NCBI RefSeq assembly: GCF_011764425.1
Contig: NZ_BLPF01000001.1
Span: forward strand, 2,781,001 to 2,845,000
Origin: Phytohabitans houttuyneae
GTDB lineage: Bacteria; Actinomycetota; Actinomycetes; Mycobacteriales; Micromonosporaceae
DNA: 64,000 nt
Reading direction: 5' to 3'
A program made the translations under genes and the position numbers. Shown here piece by piece: positions 34,420-45,456 of the stretch. Positions within the stretch are counted from its first letter, which is position 1, and each line of letters opens with the position of its first letter. The notes beneath the pieces are model-generated. The model saw only the letters and a program-made list of their open reading frames with translations. It searched no databases and was not told the origin of the DNA.

Positions 34420-35811
34420 GTGTCCGACGAGGCACGCGCCGCCGCCGAACGGCAGGCCACCTTCCGTGAGGTGTTCAGCCAGCCCGAGTATCGAGCGGTC
34501 TATATCGCGAGCGCGTTGTCCTGGTTCGGTGACTATGTCGCCAAGGCCGCGGTGACCGTCCTTGTCTACGACCAGACCCAGTCCGTGGCGATGTCGGCCG
34601 CCGCCTTCGCGATCAGCTACCTGCCGTGGCTGCTCGGCGGCCCGCTGCTGGCCACCGTCGCGGAGCGTCACCCTTACCGCACGGTCATGGTCACCGCCGA
34701 CCTGGTCCGCATGGTGCTTGTCGGGTCGATCGCGCTGGTCGAGATGCCGGCGCCGCTCCTGCTCGTCGTGATCTTCCTGTGCACGCTGGCAAACCCGCCG
34801 TCCCAGGCTGCCCGCTCGGCGCTGCTGCCGATGATCCTGGCCGGCGACCGCCTCGTCGTGGGCCTCTCGGTCAACCTGACCACCGGCCAGGCCGCCCAGG
34901 TCGGTGGCTACCTCGCGGGCGCCGCCATCGCGGCGGTCAACCCGCGCGTCGCGCTGGCGATCGACGCCGGGACGTACGCCGCTTCCGCTGTCCTGATCCG
35001 CCTCGGCGTCCGGGCGAGGCCACCGGCGATGGCTGCCGCGCACCGCAGCCACCTGCTGCGGGAGACCGCCGACGGCTTCCGGATCGTGTTCGGCACACCG
35101 GTGCTGCGCGCTATCGCCGTGCTCGTCTTCGCCTCCATGCTCTTCGCGATCGTGCCCGAAGGGCTGGCCGCCGCCTGGGCGGCCACGCTCGGCTCCAGCG
35201 AGACGGGGCGTGGTTTCTCCCAGGGCCTGATCATGGCCGCCAGCCCGGCCGGCTTCATCATCGGCGGCCTGGTGACCGCCCGGCTGCTCCGGCCCGACGT
35301 GCGGCGCGCGCTGATCCGGCCGTTCGCGGTGCTGGCGCCGCTCTCGCTCGTGCCCGCTCTCTTCGGACCCTCGGCCGTCGGCATCGCCGTGATGGCCGCG
35401 ATCTGCGGTTTCTCCGTGGCCGGCATGATGCCCGCGGCCAACGGCCTGTTCGTCCAGGCACTGCCGCACGGGTTCCGGGCCCGCGCCTTCGGCGTGATGC
35501 AGAGCGGCACCCAGATCATGCAGGGCGCGGCCGTGCTGGCCACCGGCGTGCTCGCCGAGCACAACCCGATCCCCCGCGTCGTCGGGCTCTGGAGCCTCGC
35601 CGGCGTCGTGCTGATCCTGCTGGCCGCCACCCAGTGGCCGAGCGCCGACAGGTTCAACGCCACGGCGGCGGCCGCCGCCCGCAACCAGCCGGGCGCCGTG
35701 CCCGCGCCGGCAGACCCGCTGGACCAGCCGGTCCGGCAAAACGGCGCCCACCAGGGTGACGCACGTGACGTGGTCGAGCAGGTAAGGCTGCCTGGCAAGA
35801 TAGAGCGGTGA
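34420..35811 (+). CDS. MFS transporter (MFS_3/enterobactin-exporter-like)
   Basis: Twelve-segment major facilitator, 463 aa, likely an exporter driven by proton exchange. It has the MFS loop 2-3 form GPLLATVAERHPYRTVMVTADLVRM and an overall look near MFS_3/EntS-type proteins. The cytoplasmic tail (about 410-463) is Ala/Pro/Gln-rich. GTG 34420 follows GGAGG. The last codons overlap the globin start (GTGA), so both are made from one message. Substrate unknown; the coupling to a haemoglobin could point to nitric-oxide or redox stress, but this is a guess. Confidence 0.88.
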   Translation: MSDEARAAAERQATFREVFSQPEYRAVYIASALSWFGDYVAKAAVTVLVYDQTQSVAMSAAAFAISYLPWLLGGPLLATVAERHPYRTVMVTADLVRMVLVGSIALVEMPAPLLLVVIFLCTLANPPSQAARSALLPMILAGDRLVVGLSVNLTTGQAAQVGGYLAGAAIAAVNPRVALAIDAGTYAASAVLIRLGVRARPPAMAAAHRSHLLRETADGFRIVFGTPVLRAIAVLVFASMLFAIVPEGLAAAWAATLGSSETGRGFSQGLIMAASPAGFIIGGLVTARLLRPDVRRALIRPFAVLAPLSLVPALFGPSAVGIAVMAAICGFSVAGMMPAANGLFVQALPHGFRARAFGVMQSGTQIMQGAAVLATGVLAEHNPIPRVVGLWSLAGVVLILLAATQWPSADRFNATAAAAARNQPGAVPAPADPLDQPVRQNGAHQGDARDVVEQVRLPGKIER

Positions 35812-36224
35812 ACTTCTTCGACGCGGTCGGCGGTGAGCCGACCTTCCGCAAGCTGGTCGACGAGTTCTACGCGGGGATCGCCACCGATCCGCTGCTCCGG
35901 CCGATGTACCCCGAGGAGGACCTCGGGCCGGCGACCGAGCGGCTGACCCTCTTCCTGATGCAGTACTGGGGCGGTCCCAACACGTATTCGGCGGAGCGCG
36001 GGCACCCGCGGCTGCGGATGCGGCACGCGCCCTTCAAGGTGGGGCCCGCCGAGCGGGACGCGTGGCTGCTGCACATGCGCCGCGCCGTCGACAGCCTCGA
36101 CCTGCCGCCCGAGCAGCACGCGACGCTCTGGGACTACCTGGAGCGGGCGGCGTACTTCATGGTCAACACCATGGACGACGGGCCGGGTCCGGCCGGCCCG
36201 ACAAATGGGTTGAAGACCGCATAA
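35808..36224 (+). CDS. glbO: Group II truncated haemoglobin (GlbO type)
   Basis: 138-aa haem protein of the trHb group II. Proximal His73 in RMRHAPF, Tyr21 at B10 (DEFYAGI) and Trp86 at G8 (RDAWLLHM) are the hallmark residues that set oxygen binding in GlbO. YPEEDLGPATERLTLFLMQYWGG is also typical. In mycobacteria GlbO is essential or near-essential and interacts with membrane lipids and respiratory chains. GTG 35808 overlaps the MFS stop by 4 nt. Confidence 0.93.
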   Translation: MNFFDAVGGEPTFRKLVDEFYAGIATDPLLRPMYPEEDLGPATERLTLFLMQYWGGPNTYSAERGHPRLRMRHAPFKVGPAERDAWLLHMRRAVDSLDLPPEQHATLWDYLERAAYFMVNTMDDGPGPAGPTNGLKTA

Positions 36225-36285
36225 CAGCGCAGCTACCTCGGTCGTTGGTCAACGCGTACCCCAACGCCGGCCGCCGAGGGAGATC

Positions 36286-37536
36286 ATGCGCCGCCGCCTC
36301 TTCGCCATCGCCGCCGTGGCGGCCGCCACCGTGGCCGGGGTCGTACCGGCCACCGCGCAGATCGCCCAGCCGACCGTGGTCTCCACGGACCCCGTCGACT
36401 GGACGCCGCACGTGCTCGACGGCACCGTGCACGCGATCGCGGTCGTGGGCGAGACGGTCGTCGTGGGCGGCACGTTCTCCGCCGTGGAGACCGAGGCGGG
36501 CTTCCAGTACCGGCGGGACTACCTGCTCGCGTTCAGCGCCGCAGACGGCACGCTGCGCCGCTTCGCGCCCCGCCTGGACGGCCCGGTGTACGCGCTGGCG
36601 GCCGGCCCCAACGGCACGGTCTACGCCGCCGGCGCCTTCCGCACGGTGAACGGCGTCGCGCAGCGCGGCCTCGCCCGCCTCTCGGTCGCCACCGGCGGGC
36701 GCGTGGGCAGCTTCACGCCGAGCGTCAACTGGGGCGATGTGCGGGCGCTCGCCGCCTCCGGCCGGTGGCTGTACGCGGGCGGCACGTTCTCGGCGGTCAA
36801 CGGCGTTCCGCGGCTCGCTCTCGCCCGGCTGGACGCCATCTCCGGCGCGGTCGACGGCGGCTTCGACGCCGCCCTCACCGGCCGCACGGCCGAGCAGCGG
36901 GTGCGCGTGGAGGACTTCGCCCTGGCACCCGACGGGCGGCGGCTGGTGGTGGCCGGCGCGTTCGGCCGCGCGGCGGGGCAGCCTCGCGCGCAGCTCGCGC
37001 TGCTCGACACCAGCGGACCGGGTGCGGTGGCGGTCAACTGGCACACGGACGTCTACCAGGACACCTGCGACGCCGGCTACGAGACGTACCTGCGTGGCGT
37101 GGACTTCGCGCCGGACGGCTCGTACTTCGTGGTGGTGACGACCGGCAACGCGCACGGCCCGTACCGGCTGTGCGACACGGCGGCCCGCTTCAACGTGGCC
37201 GGGCCCGGCCTTCACAAGCCCGCGTGGGTCAACCACACCGGCGGCAACACGCTGCTGTCGGTCGCGGTGACCGGCAGCGCGGTCTACGTCGGCGGTCACC
37301 AGCAGTGGCTGGACAACCCGCACGGCCGCAAGAGCGCCGGCCCGGGTGCGGTGCCGAGGCCGGGAATCGGCGCCATCGACCCGCGCACCGGCAAGGCGCT
37401 GCCGTGGAACCCCACGCGCAGCCGCGGCGTGGGCGTGCGCTCATTCCTCGCGACGCCGGGCGGCCTGTGGGTGGGCTCGGATACCGACCAGCTGGGCAAC
37501 GAGTACCACGGCCGCATCGGGATGTTTCCGCTCTGA
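36286..37536 (+). CDS. Secreted beta-propeller protein (delta-60 / DUF5122-like repeats)
   Basis: 416-aa exported protein: signal peptide to VVPATAQ near residue 25, then repeated blade motifs of the delta-60 type: VVVGGTFSAVE, VYAAGAFRTVNGVAQRGLARL, LYAGGTFSAVNGVPRLALARLD, LVVAGAFGRAAGQPRAQLALLD, VYVGGHQQWLDN. No membrane anchor or catalytic set. Such propellers in actinobacteria are secreted, sometimes joined to PKD or lectin domains; this one is bare. Function unknown; binding of glycan or protein is the usual role. ATG 36286 follows GGGAG. Confidence 0.85.
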   Translation: MRRRLFAIAAVAAATVAGVVPATAQIAQPTVVSTDPVDWTPHVLDGTVHAIAVVGETVVVGGTFSAVETEAGFQYRRDYLLAFSAADGTLRRFAPRLDGPVYALAAGPNGTVYAAGAFRTVNGVAQRGLARLSVATGGRVGSFTPSVNWGDVRALAASGRWLYAGGTFSAVNGVPRLALARLDAISGAVDGGFDAALTGRTAEQRVRVEDFALAPDGRRLVVAGAFGRAAGQPRAQLALLDTSGPGAVAVNWHTDVYQDTCDAGYETYLRGVDFAPDGSYFVVVTTGNAHGPYRLCDTAARFNVAGPGLHKPAWVNHTGGNTLLSVAVTGSAVYVGGHQQWLDNPHGRKSAGPGAVPRPGIGAIDPRTGKALPWNPTRSRGVGVRSFLATPGGLWVGSDTDQLGNEYHGRIGMFPL

Positions 37537-37604
37537 CTCCGCCGGCCGGTGCGACCGCACAGGGTGAGGCGGGGGAAGCAACGGTCCGGAGCGCCGCAGC
37601 GCCG

Positions 37605-38231
37605 CTAGAGCAGTGCACCCTCGTCGTGCAGCCAGTCGACAAACGAGGTGGCCACCGCGGCGCCGCAGTCGAGCAGCTCGACCACGAGAGCGTCGTGCGC
37701 GCCAGCGCTCAGCGGCACCTGGAGCTCGGCGTAGATGGGCAGCTGGCCGCGCTCGGTGGGATCGCCCACATACGCCTTGCAGAAGCGGCGCGTGTGGTTC
37801 CACTCGTTGACCACGCGGTATGCGCGGTCGGCCCAGTCTGGCGGGACCGTCGAGTGTGGACGGGCGCGCATCACGAGGATCTCGTCGTCGGGGCCCTCGA
37901 GCGTGAAGAGCACCGCGTGCCGCTCCCACATCGCCAGCAGGCTGCCGTCGCCGTCCGCGAGGTAGCGCACGTCGAGCAGGTCGAGTGCCTCACCGATGCG
38001 GCGGAGGGTGACGGGCGCGACCTTGACCGGCATGTCGTCGTCCATGCTGGACAGGTCGGACGGCACCTTGATGTGCCCGGGCTCGCGCTGGGCCGGGACG
38101 CCGACGCGCACCTTGCCGGGGATGGTCGTGCGCTTGCCGGAGCCACCGGTCGGCCGCGGCGCGGGACTCTGCCGCGGAGCGCTCCCCGTGCTCGCCGCCT
38201 CGGGCTCCTCCCCGATGGTCTCCTGGGTCAC
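37605..38231 (-). CDS. YbjN domain-containing protein
   Basis: 208-aa cytoplasmic protein. An N-terminal Pro/Ser/Gly-rich region (1-75) precedes a YbjN domain: LRRIGEALDLLDVRYLADGDGSLLAMWERHAVLFTLEG, DRAYRVVNEWNHTRRFCKAYVG and a final VDWLHDEGALL. YbjN domains are related to type III secretion chaperone folds and in E. coli link to stress and motility; in actinobacteria several paralogues flank each other and their role is unknown. GTG 38231 has GGAGAGG upstream. Confidence 0.87.
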   Translation of the reverse strand: MTQETIGEEPEAASTGSAPRQSPAPRPTGGSGKRTTIPGKVRVGVPAQREPGHIKVPSDLSSMDDDMPVKVAPVTLRRIGEALDLLDVRYLADGDGSLLAMWERHAVLFTLEGPDDEILVMRARPHSTVPPDWADRAYRVVNEWNHTRRFCKAYVGDPTERGQLPIYAELQVPLSAGAHDALVVELLDCGAAVATSFVDWLHDEGALL

Positions 38232-38422
38232 GCCTGGCCTCTCCAGCCTTTCGCCACCGGTGTGACCGGGGCGCCATTGCCACCACGGCATCGCTCGTGC
38301 ACCTCACTCCCCAGCGGATCCAGCCGCCTACGTTGCGTTGGACCCGACGCACGACGGTACCCGGACAGCCGGCTTCAGGCATCCCCCCAACGACCCCACC
38401 AAGCTAGAAAGATGATGTGGCA

Positions 38423-39091
38423 TCAGCCGTTCGTATGAGCCGCGGCTGGTCGTACCGCGAATTGACTCACGGGAAGTAGCCACGCCACACCGTATGGTGC
38501 CGCCAACCCAACCCACCGGCCGATAGCTTGGATACGCACTTCGCCTAGCTGTACGGGGTCGACTTCACCGGGAGCCGGGGCCGAACGGCCGAGAAACCCC
38601 ATCCGTACGACGGCCTGGATCAGCCTTTGCGGCACCTCGACCCGAGACTCCGCGTCTGTGACCAGGATCGCAACATGATCCAGAAGCGCGTCCCGGAGTG
38701 CCCGCTGGCCCACGGCCCGGCCGCCGACGCCCTCCGTGCTGGCCGCACGCAGCGTGCCCGCGGCCGCGGCCGCGATGCGGTGCACCTCGGCGGCGGGCAC
38801 GGTCTCCACCACCCGCGCGCCAGGCGGCGGCAGCGGCCACCGCCACTCCTGGTCCCGCCGGCCCGGCAGCGCGTCTCCCCCGCGCCCCAGCTCGGCGAGC
38901 AGGTCGGCGGCCGAGACGGTGGCGTCCCGCGGCCCGGTGCCGGCGACGGTGCGGCCGACGAGGACGGCCCACGGCAGGCGGGCCCAGAGCGCGACGTGCT
39001 CGCCGCCGCTCTTCATGCGCACCACAGCGCCCGGATCGAGGCGGGTCAGCCTGGCCAGGAAGGCACCGGCGTCCGGCGCGGAGAGGTTCAT
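38423..39091 (-). CDS. Conserved actinobacterial protein of unknown function
   Basis: 222-aa soluble protein that I do not recognise as a named family. It is rich in Ala/Val/Arg, opens with MNLSAPDAGAFLARLTRLDPGAVVRMKSGGEHVALWARLPW and has a middle section with ARVVETVPAAEVHRIAAAAAG and VPQRLIQAVVRMGFLG. It is coupled (ATGA at 39088-39091) to the thioesterase gene, which overlaps ettA, so the three genes form one transcript. The linkage suggests a conserved operon with a translational or metabolic role; nothing more can be said. Confidence 0.75.
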   Translation of the reverse strand: MNLSAPDAGAFLARLTRLDPGAVVRMKSGGEHVALWARLPWAVLVGRTVAGTGPRDATVSAADLLAELGRGGDALPGRRDQEWRWPLPPPGARVVETVPAAEVHRIAAAAAGTLRAASTEGVGGRAVGQRALRDALLDHVAILVTDAESRVEVPQRLIQAVVRMGFLGRSAPAPGEVDPVQLGEVRIQAIGRWVGLAAPYGVAWLLPVSQFAVRPAAAHTNG

Positions 39092-39481
39092 TGGTAGGCG
39101 CTCAGGAAGGCCCGCTCGGCCTCCGTGAGCCGGCGGGGTCGCTGCTCGCTCAGGTCATAGGGTGCGCACACGGTGCGGGCGCGGCTGGCCAGGACGCCAC
39201 CGTCGAACAGCTCGTACGCGACGGTGAACCGGGCCGCCCGGATCTCCTCGATCCACGACTCGATGCGCACCGGGTCTCCGTAGTCGACCGGCCGCAGGTA
39301 GTCGATCTCGTGGCGGGCGATGATCACGCCCTCCTCCAGCGAGGTCAGGCCGGCCTCCCGGGCGCCGACGAACATCATCGCCACCCGGGCCTCCTCGTAC
39401 AGCGTGAGGAACCGTGCGTTGTTCACGTGCCCGTACGCGTCCATGTCGGACCACCGCACGGCACAGTGGTAGACGAACCGG

Positions 39482-39489
<8 letters not shown>
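39088..39489 (-). CDS. Acyl-CoA thioesterase, 4HBT (hotdog) family
   Basis: 133-aa hotdog-fold thioesterase. The active-site pattern RWSDMDAYGHVNNARFL (Asp-x-Asp...His-Val-Asn) is that of the 4-hydroxybenzoyl-CoA thioesterase/YbgC group; the second half (DYLRPVDYGDPVRIESWIEEI) completes the fold. It releases CoA from an acyl-CoA; chain length unknown. GTG 39489 overlaps the ettA 3' end by 8 nt, and its own stop overlaps the next start (ATGA). Confidence 0.9.
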
Positions 39490-41158
<1,669 letters not shown>

Positions 41159-41457
41159 GGTGCGGCCTACCTCCAATGGATCATGCTGTCTGCTCGGCGA
41201 ACGCCACCGACAATCCTGACAGGTCCACAACCCGAGTAGCGAATCACCCCGACGGACGCGGAGCCGCCGACTCCGACCGCCATCGACATTGATGAGTAAT
41301 CGGGCGTTCACGACAATGGGCCGGTTCAACCCCCGCCACCAGGGAAATCAAGCCTCGCTGGGCGCTATGTGAACCGGCATGCTCCCGCGACGCAGTGACG
41401 AAATGCCAGGCAAGTAGTCTCTGCTGGGGACCCGTCGACACCGGAGGTGTACGGAGC
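41159..41457. other. Intergenic region between ettA and otsA
   Basis: 299 nt between divergent genes. No open frame with recognisable content. Possible -10 TAGTCT at about 41416-41421 for otsA, and GGAGG at about 41442-41446 as its ribosome site. No clear hairpin. Confidence 0.5.
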
Positions 41458-42852
41458 GTGACGGTTCGTAGCTCGTTCGTCGTTGTTGCCAACCGGCTGC
41501 CCGTCGATGAGGTGACGACACCGGAGGGGCGCGGCTGGCGGCGCAGCCCTGGTGGTCTGGTGACCGCGCTGCATCCGGTGCTCGCCCAGCACAAGGGCAC
41601 CTGGGTCGGCTGGGCGGGCGGGGTGGGCGAGGCGCCCGAGCCGTTCGACCTCGAAGGCATCCACCTGCACCCGGTGCCGCTCAGCTCCGAGGAGCTCGAG
41701 CGCTACTACGAGGGCCAGTCCAACGCGACCATCTGGCCGCTCTACCACGATGCCGTGGAGCAGCCGGTCTTCAAGCGCCGCTGGCGTGAGGCGTACCGCG
41801 TGGTCAACGCCCGCTTCGCCGAGGCGGCCGCGGAGGTGGCCGCCGAGGGTGCCACGGTGTGGGTGCAGGACTACCAGTTGCAGCTGGTGCCGGCGATGCT
41901 CCGCGAGCTCCGCCCCGACCTGCGGATCGGTTTCTTCCTGCACATCCCGTTTCCGCCGATCGAGCTGTTCATGCAGATGCCGCTGCGGGCCGAGGTGCTG
42001 CGCGGGCTGCTCGGTGCCGACCTGGTCGGCTTCCAGCAGCGGCTCGCCGCGCAAAACTTCGTCCGGCTGGCGCGGCACCTGCTCGGCCTGCGCTACGAGG
42101 GTCAGACGATCGAGGTGGACGGGCGGCGGGTCAAGGCCGGCGCCTTCCCGATCTCGATCGACGTGGCCGAGATGGAGCGGATGGCGGCCGACCCGACGGT
42201 GCAGGCGCGCGCCAAGCAGATCCGCGCAGAGCTGGGCGACCCCAAGACGATCGTGCTGGGCGTCGACCGGCTCGACTACACCAAGGGCATCGAGCGCCGC
42301 CTCAAGGCCTTCCGGGAGCTGCTCGCCGACGGCAGGCTGAGCGTGCCCGAGGCGGTCATGGTGCAGGTCGCCACGCCGAGCCGGGAGCGGGTCGAGCACT
42401 ACCAGGCACTCCGGGTGAAGGTCGAGCGCGAGGTCGGGCGGATCAACGGCGAGTTCGGCCGGGTGGGCGTGCCCGCGGTGCACTACCTGCACCAGTCGTA
42501 CAGCCGCAGCGAGCTGTCCGCGCTCTACTGCGCCGCCGACGTGATGATGGTCACCCCGCTCCGCGACGGCATGAATCTCGTCGCCAAGGAGTACGTCGCC
42601 TCCCGCTCCGACACCGGTGGCGCGCTGGTGCTCAGCGAGTTCGCGGGGGCCGCGACCGAGCTGCGGCAGTCCTTCCTGTGCAACCCGCATGACCCCGAAG
42701 GAGTGAAAGACGCGCTGCTCAGGGCGGTGCACGTCGATGGGGTGGAGGCTCGGCGGCGCATGCGGATCATGCAGCGTCACCTCCGAACGCACGACGTGGG
42801 CCACTGGGCGCGGTCATTCCTCAACGAGTTGGGGGTCCCGGACGCGGCCTGA
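41458..42852 (+). CDS. otsA: Trehalose-6-phosphate synthase
   Basis: GT20 synthase, 464 aa: glucose from a nucleotide donor plus glucose-6-phosphate gives trehalose-6-phosphate. Seen: [55 protein letters not shown], the GT-B core [18 protein letters not shown] and the donor site [15 protein letters not shown] 41458 begins just before the conserved strand, with GGAGG upstream; a longer frame exists but starts in non-conserved sequence. It is 45 nt before the phosphatase-trehalase fusion and acts just upstream of it in the pathway. Confidence 0.95.
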   Translation: MTVRSSFVVVANRLPVDEVTTPEGRGWRRSPGGLVTALHPVLAQHKGTWVGWAGGVGEAPEPFDLEGIHLHPVPLSSEELERYYEGQSNATIWPLYHDAVEQPVFKRRWREAYRVVNARFAEAAAEVAAEGATVWVQDYQLQLVPAMLRELRPDLRIGFFLHIPFPPIELFMQMPLRAEVLRGLLGADLVGFQQRLAAQNFVRLARHLLGLRYEGQTIEVDGRRVKAGAFPISIDVAEMERMAADPTVQARAKQIRAELGDPKTIVLGVDRLDYTKGIERRLKAFRELLADGRLSVPEAVMVQVATPSRERVEHYQALRVKVEREVGRINGEFGRVGVPAVHYLHQSYSRSELSALYCAADVMMVTPLRDGMNLVAKEYVASRSDTGGALVLSEFAGAATELRQSFLCNPHDPEGVKDALLRAVHVDGVEARRRMRIMQRHLRTHDVGHWARSFLNELGVPDAA

Positions 42853-42897
42853 GCCGCTTCCAGAGCACGAATCGGGCGAACGGGGCAGCATGGAGTC

Positions 42898-45456
42898 ATG
42901 GTCCTTGACCTTGACCAGCGCACCGTCGGCGAGATCGACCCCGACCTACGGCAGGCGGTCGGCCGGATCGCGCGCGTTCCCAACCTGCTGATCGCCTGCG
43001 ACTACGACGGCACGATCGCGCCGATCGTCCTCGATCCGTCCAGAGCGGTGCCGCTGCCCGAGTCCGTCGCCGCCATCCGCGCGCTGGCCGCGCTGCCGCA
43101 GACCACCGTCGCGGTGATCTCCAGCCGGGCCCTGCGCGACCTCGCCGCCCTCTCCCGCCTGCCCTCCGAGGTGCACCTCGTGGGCAGCCACGGGTCGGAG
43201 TTCGACATCGGGTTCGTCGAGCGCCTGGCGCCCGAGCTTGTCGAGGTCCGCACGCGGCTGCAGACCGCGGTCCGCCAGATCGCCCAAAACCAGTCAGGGG
43301 TACGGCTGGAGGCGAAACCGGCCAGTGTGGCCGTGCACGTGAGAGCGGCCGAACCAGAGGTGGCCGCCCGGGTCCTCGACGCGCTCCGCGCGGGCCCCGC
43401 CACCTGGCCGGAGGTGACCGTCACGGACGGCAAGCAGGTGATGGAGCTCTCCGTACTGCCCACCAACAAGGGCGCGGCCGTCGACCAGCTGCGCACCCAG
43501 ATGTCGGCGAGTGCCGCGCTGGTGATCGGCGACAGCGTGACGGACGAACGGGCGTTCGAGCGGCTGCACGGGCCCGACGTGGGCGTCAAGATCGGGCCGG
43601 GCGAGACCAAGGCGGCGTACCGGGTGGCGGAGCCGATCGAGGCGGCCCGGGTGCTCGGCCTGCTGCTCCAGATCCGCCGCACCTGGCTCTTCGGCGAGCG
43701 GGCCGTGCCGATCGAGCGCCACTCGATGCTCGCCAACGGCCGTACCGTCGCCCTGCTCACCCCCGCCGCCAAGCTCACCTGGCTCTGCCATCCGCGAGCC
43801 GACTCGGCCGCGCTCTTCGCCGACCTGCTCGGCGGCAACCCGGCCGGGCATTTCAGCGTGTCACCCGACCGGGGCGGCATGCCGCTGGGCCAGCGCTACC
43901 GCTCGGGCACGATGACGGTGGAGACGCGCTGGTCCGGGCTCAAAGTCACCGACTGGCTCGCCACACCCAGCGACGGCGGCGACTCGACGCTCGTCCGTGT
44001 GCTCGACGGCCACGGGCGGGCCCGGCTCGAGTTCGTGCCCCGGCCGGAGTTCGGGCAGGTCGGGGTGAGGCTGCAGCACCTCGGCGACGGCCTGCTCGTG
44101 CTCGGCTCCAACGAGCCCGTCGCGCTCTACTCCCCCGGCATCGAGTGGGAGCTGACCACCGACGGCGGGTACGACACCGCCCGCGCGGTGGTCGACCTGG
44201 CCGCGGCGGGCGGGCAGGTGGTCCTGGAGCTGCGGTTCGGCTCGCACAGCCTCGACCACCACGCGGTACCGGTGTCCGACCGCCAGACCACGGCCGAACG
44301 CCCCTGGCGGGACTGGGCGGGCAGCCTGCGACTGCCCGGCGTGGCCCGTGACCTGGTCCTGCGGTCCGCGCTCACCCTCCGCGCCATGTGCAACGACGCG
44401 ACCGGGGGCATCCTCGCCGCGGCGACAACGTCGCTGCCGGAGGAGGTCGGCGGCGTACGCAACTGGGACTACCGCTACTGCTGGCTGCGCGACGCCGCGA
44501 TGACCGCGCGGGCGCTTGTCGACCTCGGCTCGCTGAGCGAGGCCGAAGGCTTCCTGCGCTGGGTCGACGGCTGCGTGGAGCGCACCGGCGGCCACCCCGA
44601 GCGGCTGCACCCGCTCTACACCGTCGAGGGGTACGAGCTGGGCGCCGAGGCGGTCATCGACACGCTGCCCGGCTGGGCCGGCTCCCGCCCGGTGCGCGTC
44701 GGCAACCTCGCCAACCACCAGCTGCAGCTCGACGTGTTCGGCCCGGTGGTCGACCTGATCGCGGCGGTGGCCGACTCCCGCGGCTCGGTACGCGAGCAGG
44801 AGTGGCGGGTCATCGAGGCGATGGTGCAGGCCGTCGAGCGGCGGTGGCACGAGCCGGACCACGGCCTGTGGGAGGCGCGGCTTCCGCCGAGGCACCACGT
44901 GTACTCGAAGGTCATGTGCTGGCTCACAGTGGACCGCGCCCTGCACGTGCTGAGTGCCCACGGCGGAGGCGGCGACCGACCGGAGTGGGTGGAGCTGCGC
45001 GAGCGGATCGGCCACAACGTGCTGGAGCACGGCTGGCACGACGGCGCGGGCGCCTACACGGTGGCCTACGGCGACGAGGAGATGGACGCCTCCAGCCTCT
45101 GGGTCGGCCTGTCCGGCCTGCTGGCCGACGACGACCCCCGCTTCCTCGCCACTGTGCTCAAGGTCGAGGCGGACCTGCGCAGCGGCCCGGTCGTCTACCG
45201 GTACCGCTGGGACGACGGTTTGCCCGGCCGCGAAGGCGGCTTCCACGTGTGCACCGCCTGGCTGATCGAGGCGTACCTGCGCACCGGCCGCCGCAGCGAC
45301 GCCGAGGAGCTCTTCGCGCAGATGCTGGACACGGCGGGGCCGACCGGCCTGCTGCCCGAGCAGTACGACCCGATCGCCGAGCGCGGCCTGGGCAACCACC
45401 CGCAGGCGTACAGCCATCTAGGCCTGATCCGCTGCGCCCTCCTCCTGGACGGCTAG
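42898..45456 (+). CDS. otsB: Bifunctional trehalose-6-phosphate phosphatase / GH15 trehalase-like fusion
   Basis: 852-aa fusion. Residues about 25-260 form a HAD-type trehalose phosphatase: LIACDYDGTIAP (Asp35 nucleophile, Asp37), VISSRALRDLAAL, LVGSHGSEFDI, ELSVLPTNKGAAV, LVIGDSVTDERAF. Residues about 275-850 are a GH15 (glucoamylase/trehalase) unit: an N-terminal beta-sandwich, RNWDYRYCWLRDAA, EGYELGAEAVIDT, and Glu779 in REGGFHVCTAWL where a catalytic Glu is expected. Known GH15 relatives in mycobacteria are trehalases. One chain could thus both complete and undo trehalose synthesis, or the GH15 part may act on another glucan. The last 39 nt overlap the convergent cobA gene. Confidence 0.92.
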   Translation: MVLDLDQRTVGEIDPDLRQAVGRIARVPNLLIACDYDGTIAPIVLDPSRAVPLPESVAAIRALAALPQTTVAVISSRALRDLAALSRLPSEVHLVGSHGSEFDIGFVERLAPELVEVRTRLQTAVRQIAQNQSGVRLEAKPASVAVHVRAAEPEVAARVLDALRAGPATWPEVTVTDGKQVMELSVLPTNKGAAVDQLRTQMSASAALVIGDSVTDERAFERLHGPDVGVKIGPGETKAAYRVAEPIEAARVLGLLLQIRRTWLFGERAVPIERHSMLANGRTVALLTPAAKLTWLCHPRADSAALFADLLGGNPAGHFSVSPDRGGMPLGQRYRSGTMTVETRWSGLKVTDWLATPSDGGDSTLVRVLDGHGRARLEFVPRPEFGQVGVRLQHLGDGLLVLGSNEPVALYSPGIEWELTTDGGYDTARAVVDLAAAGGQVVLELRFGSHSLDHHAVPVSDRQTTAERPWRDWAGSLRLPGVARDLVLRSALTLRAMCNDATGGILAAATTSLPEEVGGVRNWDYRYCWLRDAAMTARALVDLGSLSEAEGFLRWVDGCVERTGGHPERLHPLYTVEGYELGAEAVIDTLPGWAGSRPVRVGNLANHQLQLDVFGPVVDLIAAVADSRGSVREQEWRVIEAMVQAVERRWHEPDHGLWEARLPPRHHVYSKVMCWLTVDRALHVLSAHGGGGDRPEWVELRERIGHNVLEHGWHDGAGAYTVAYGDEEMDASSLWVGLSGLLADDDPRFLATVLKVEADLRSGPVVYRYRWDDGLPGREGGFHVCTAWLIEAYLRTGRRSDAEELFAQMLDTAGPTGLLPEQYDPIAERGLGNHPQAYSHLGLIRCALLLDG

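Noticed and set aside
41159-41329. N-terminal extension of EttA to a 615-aa protein
   Set aside because: The extension lacks any family similarity, and GTG 41158 with GGAGGT starts the standard MAQFIYVLEKARKAHG.
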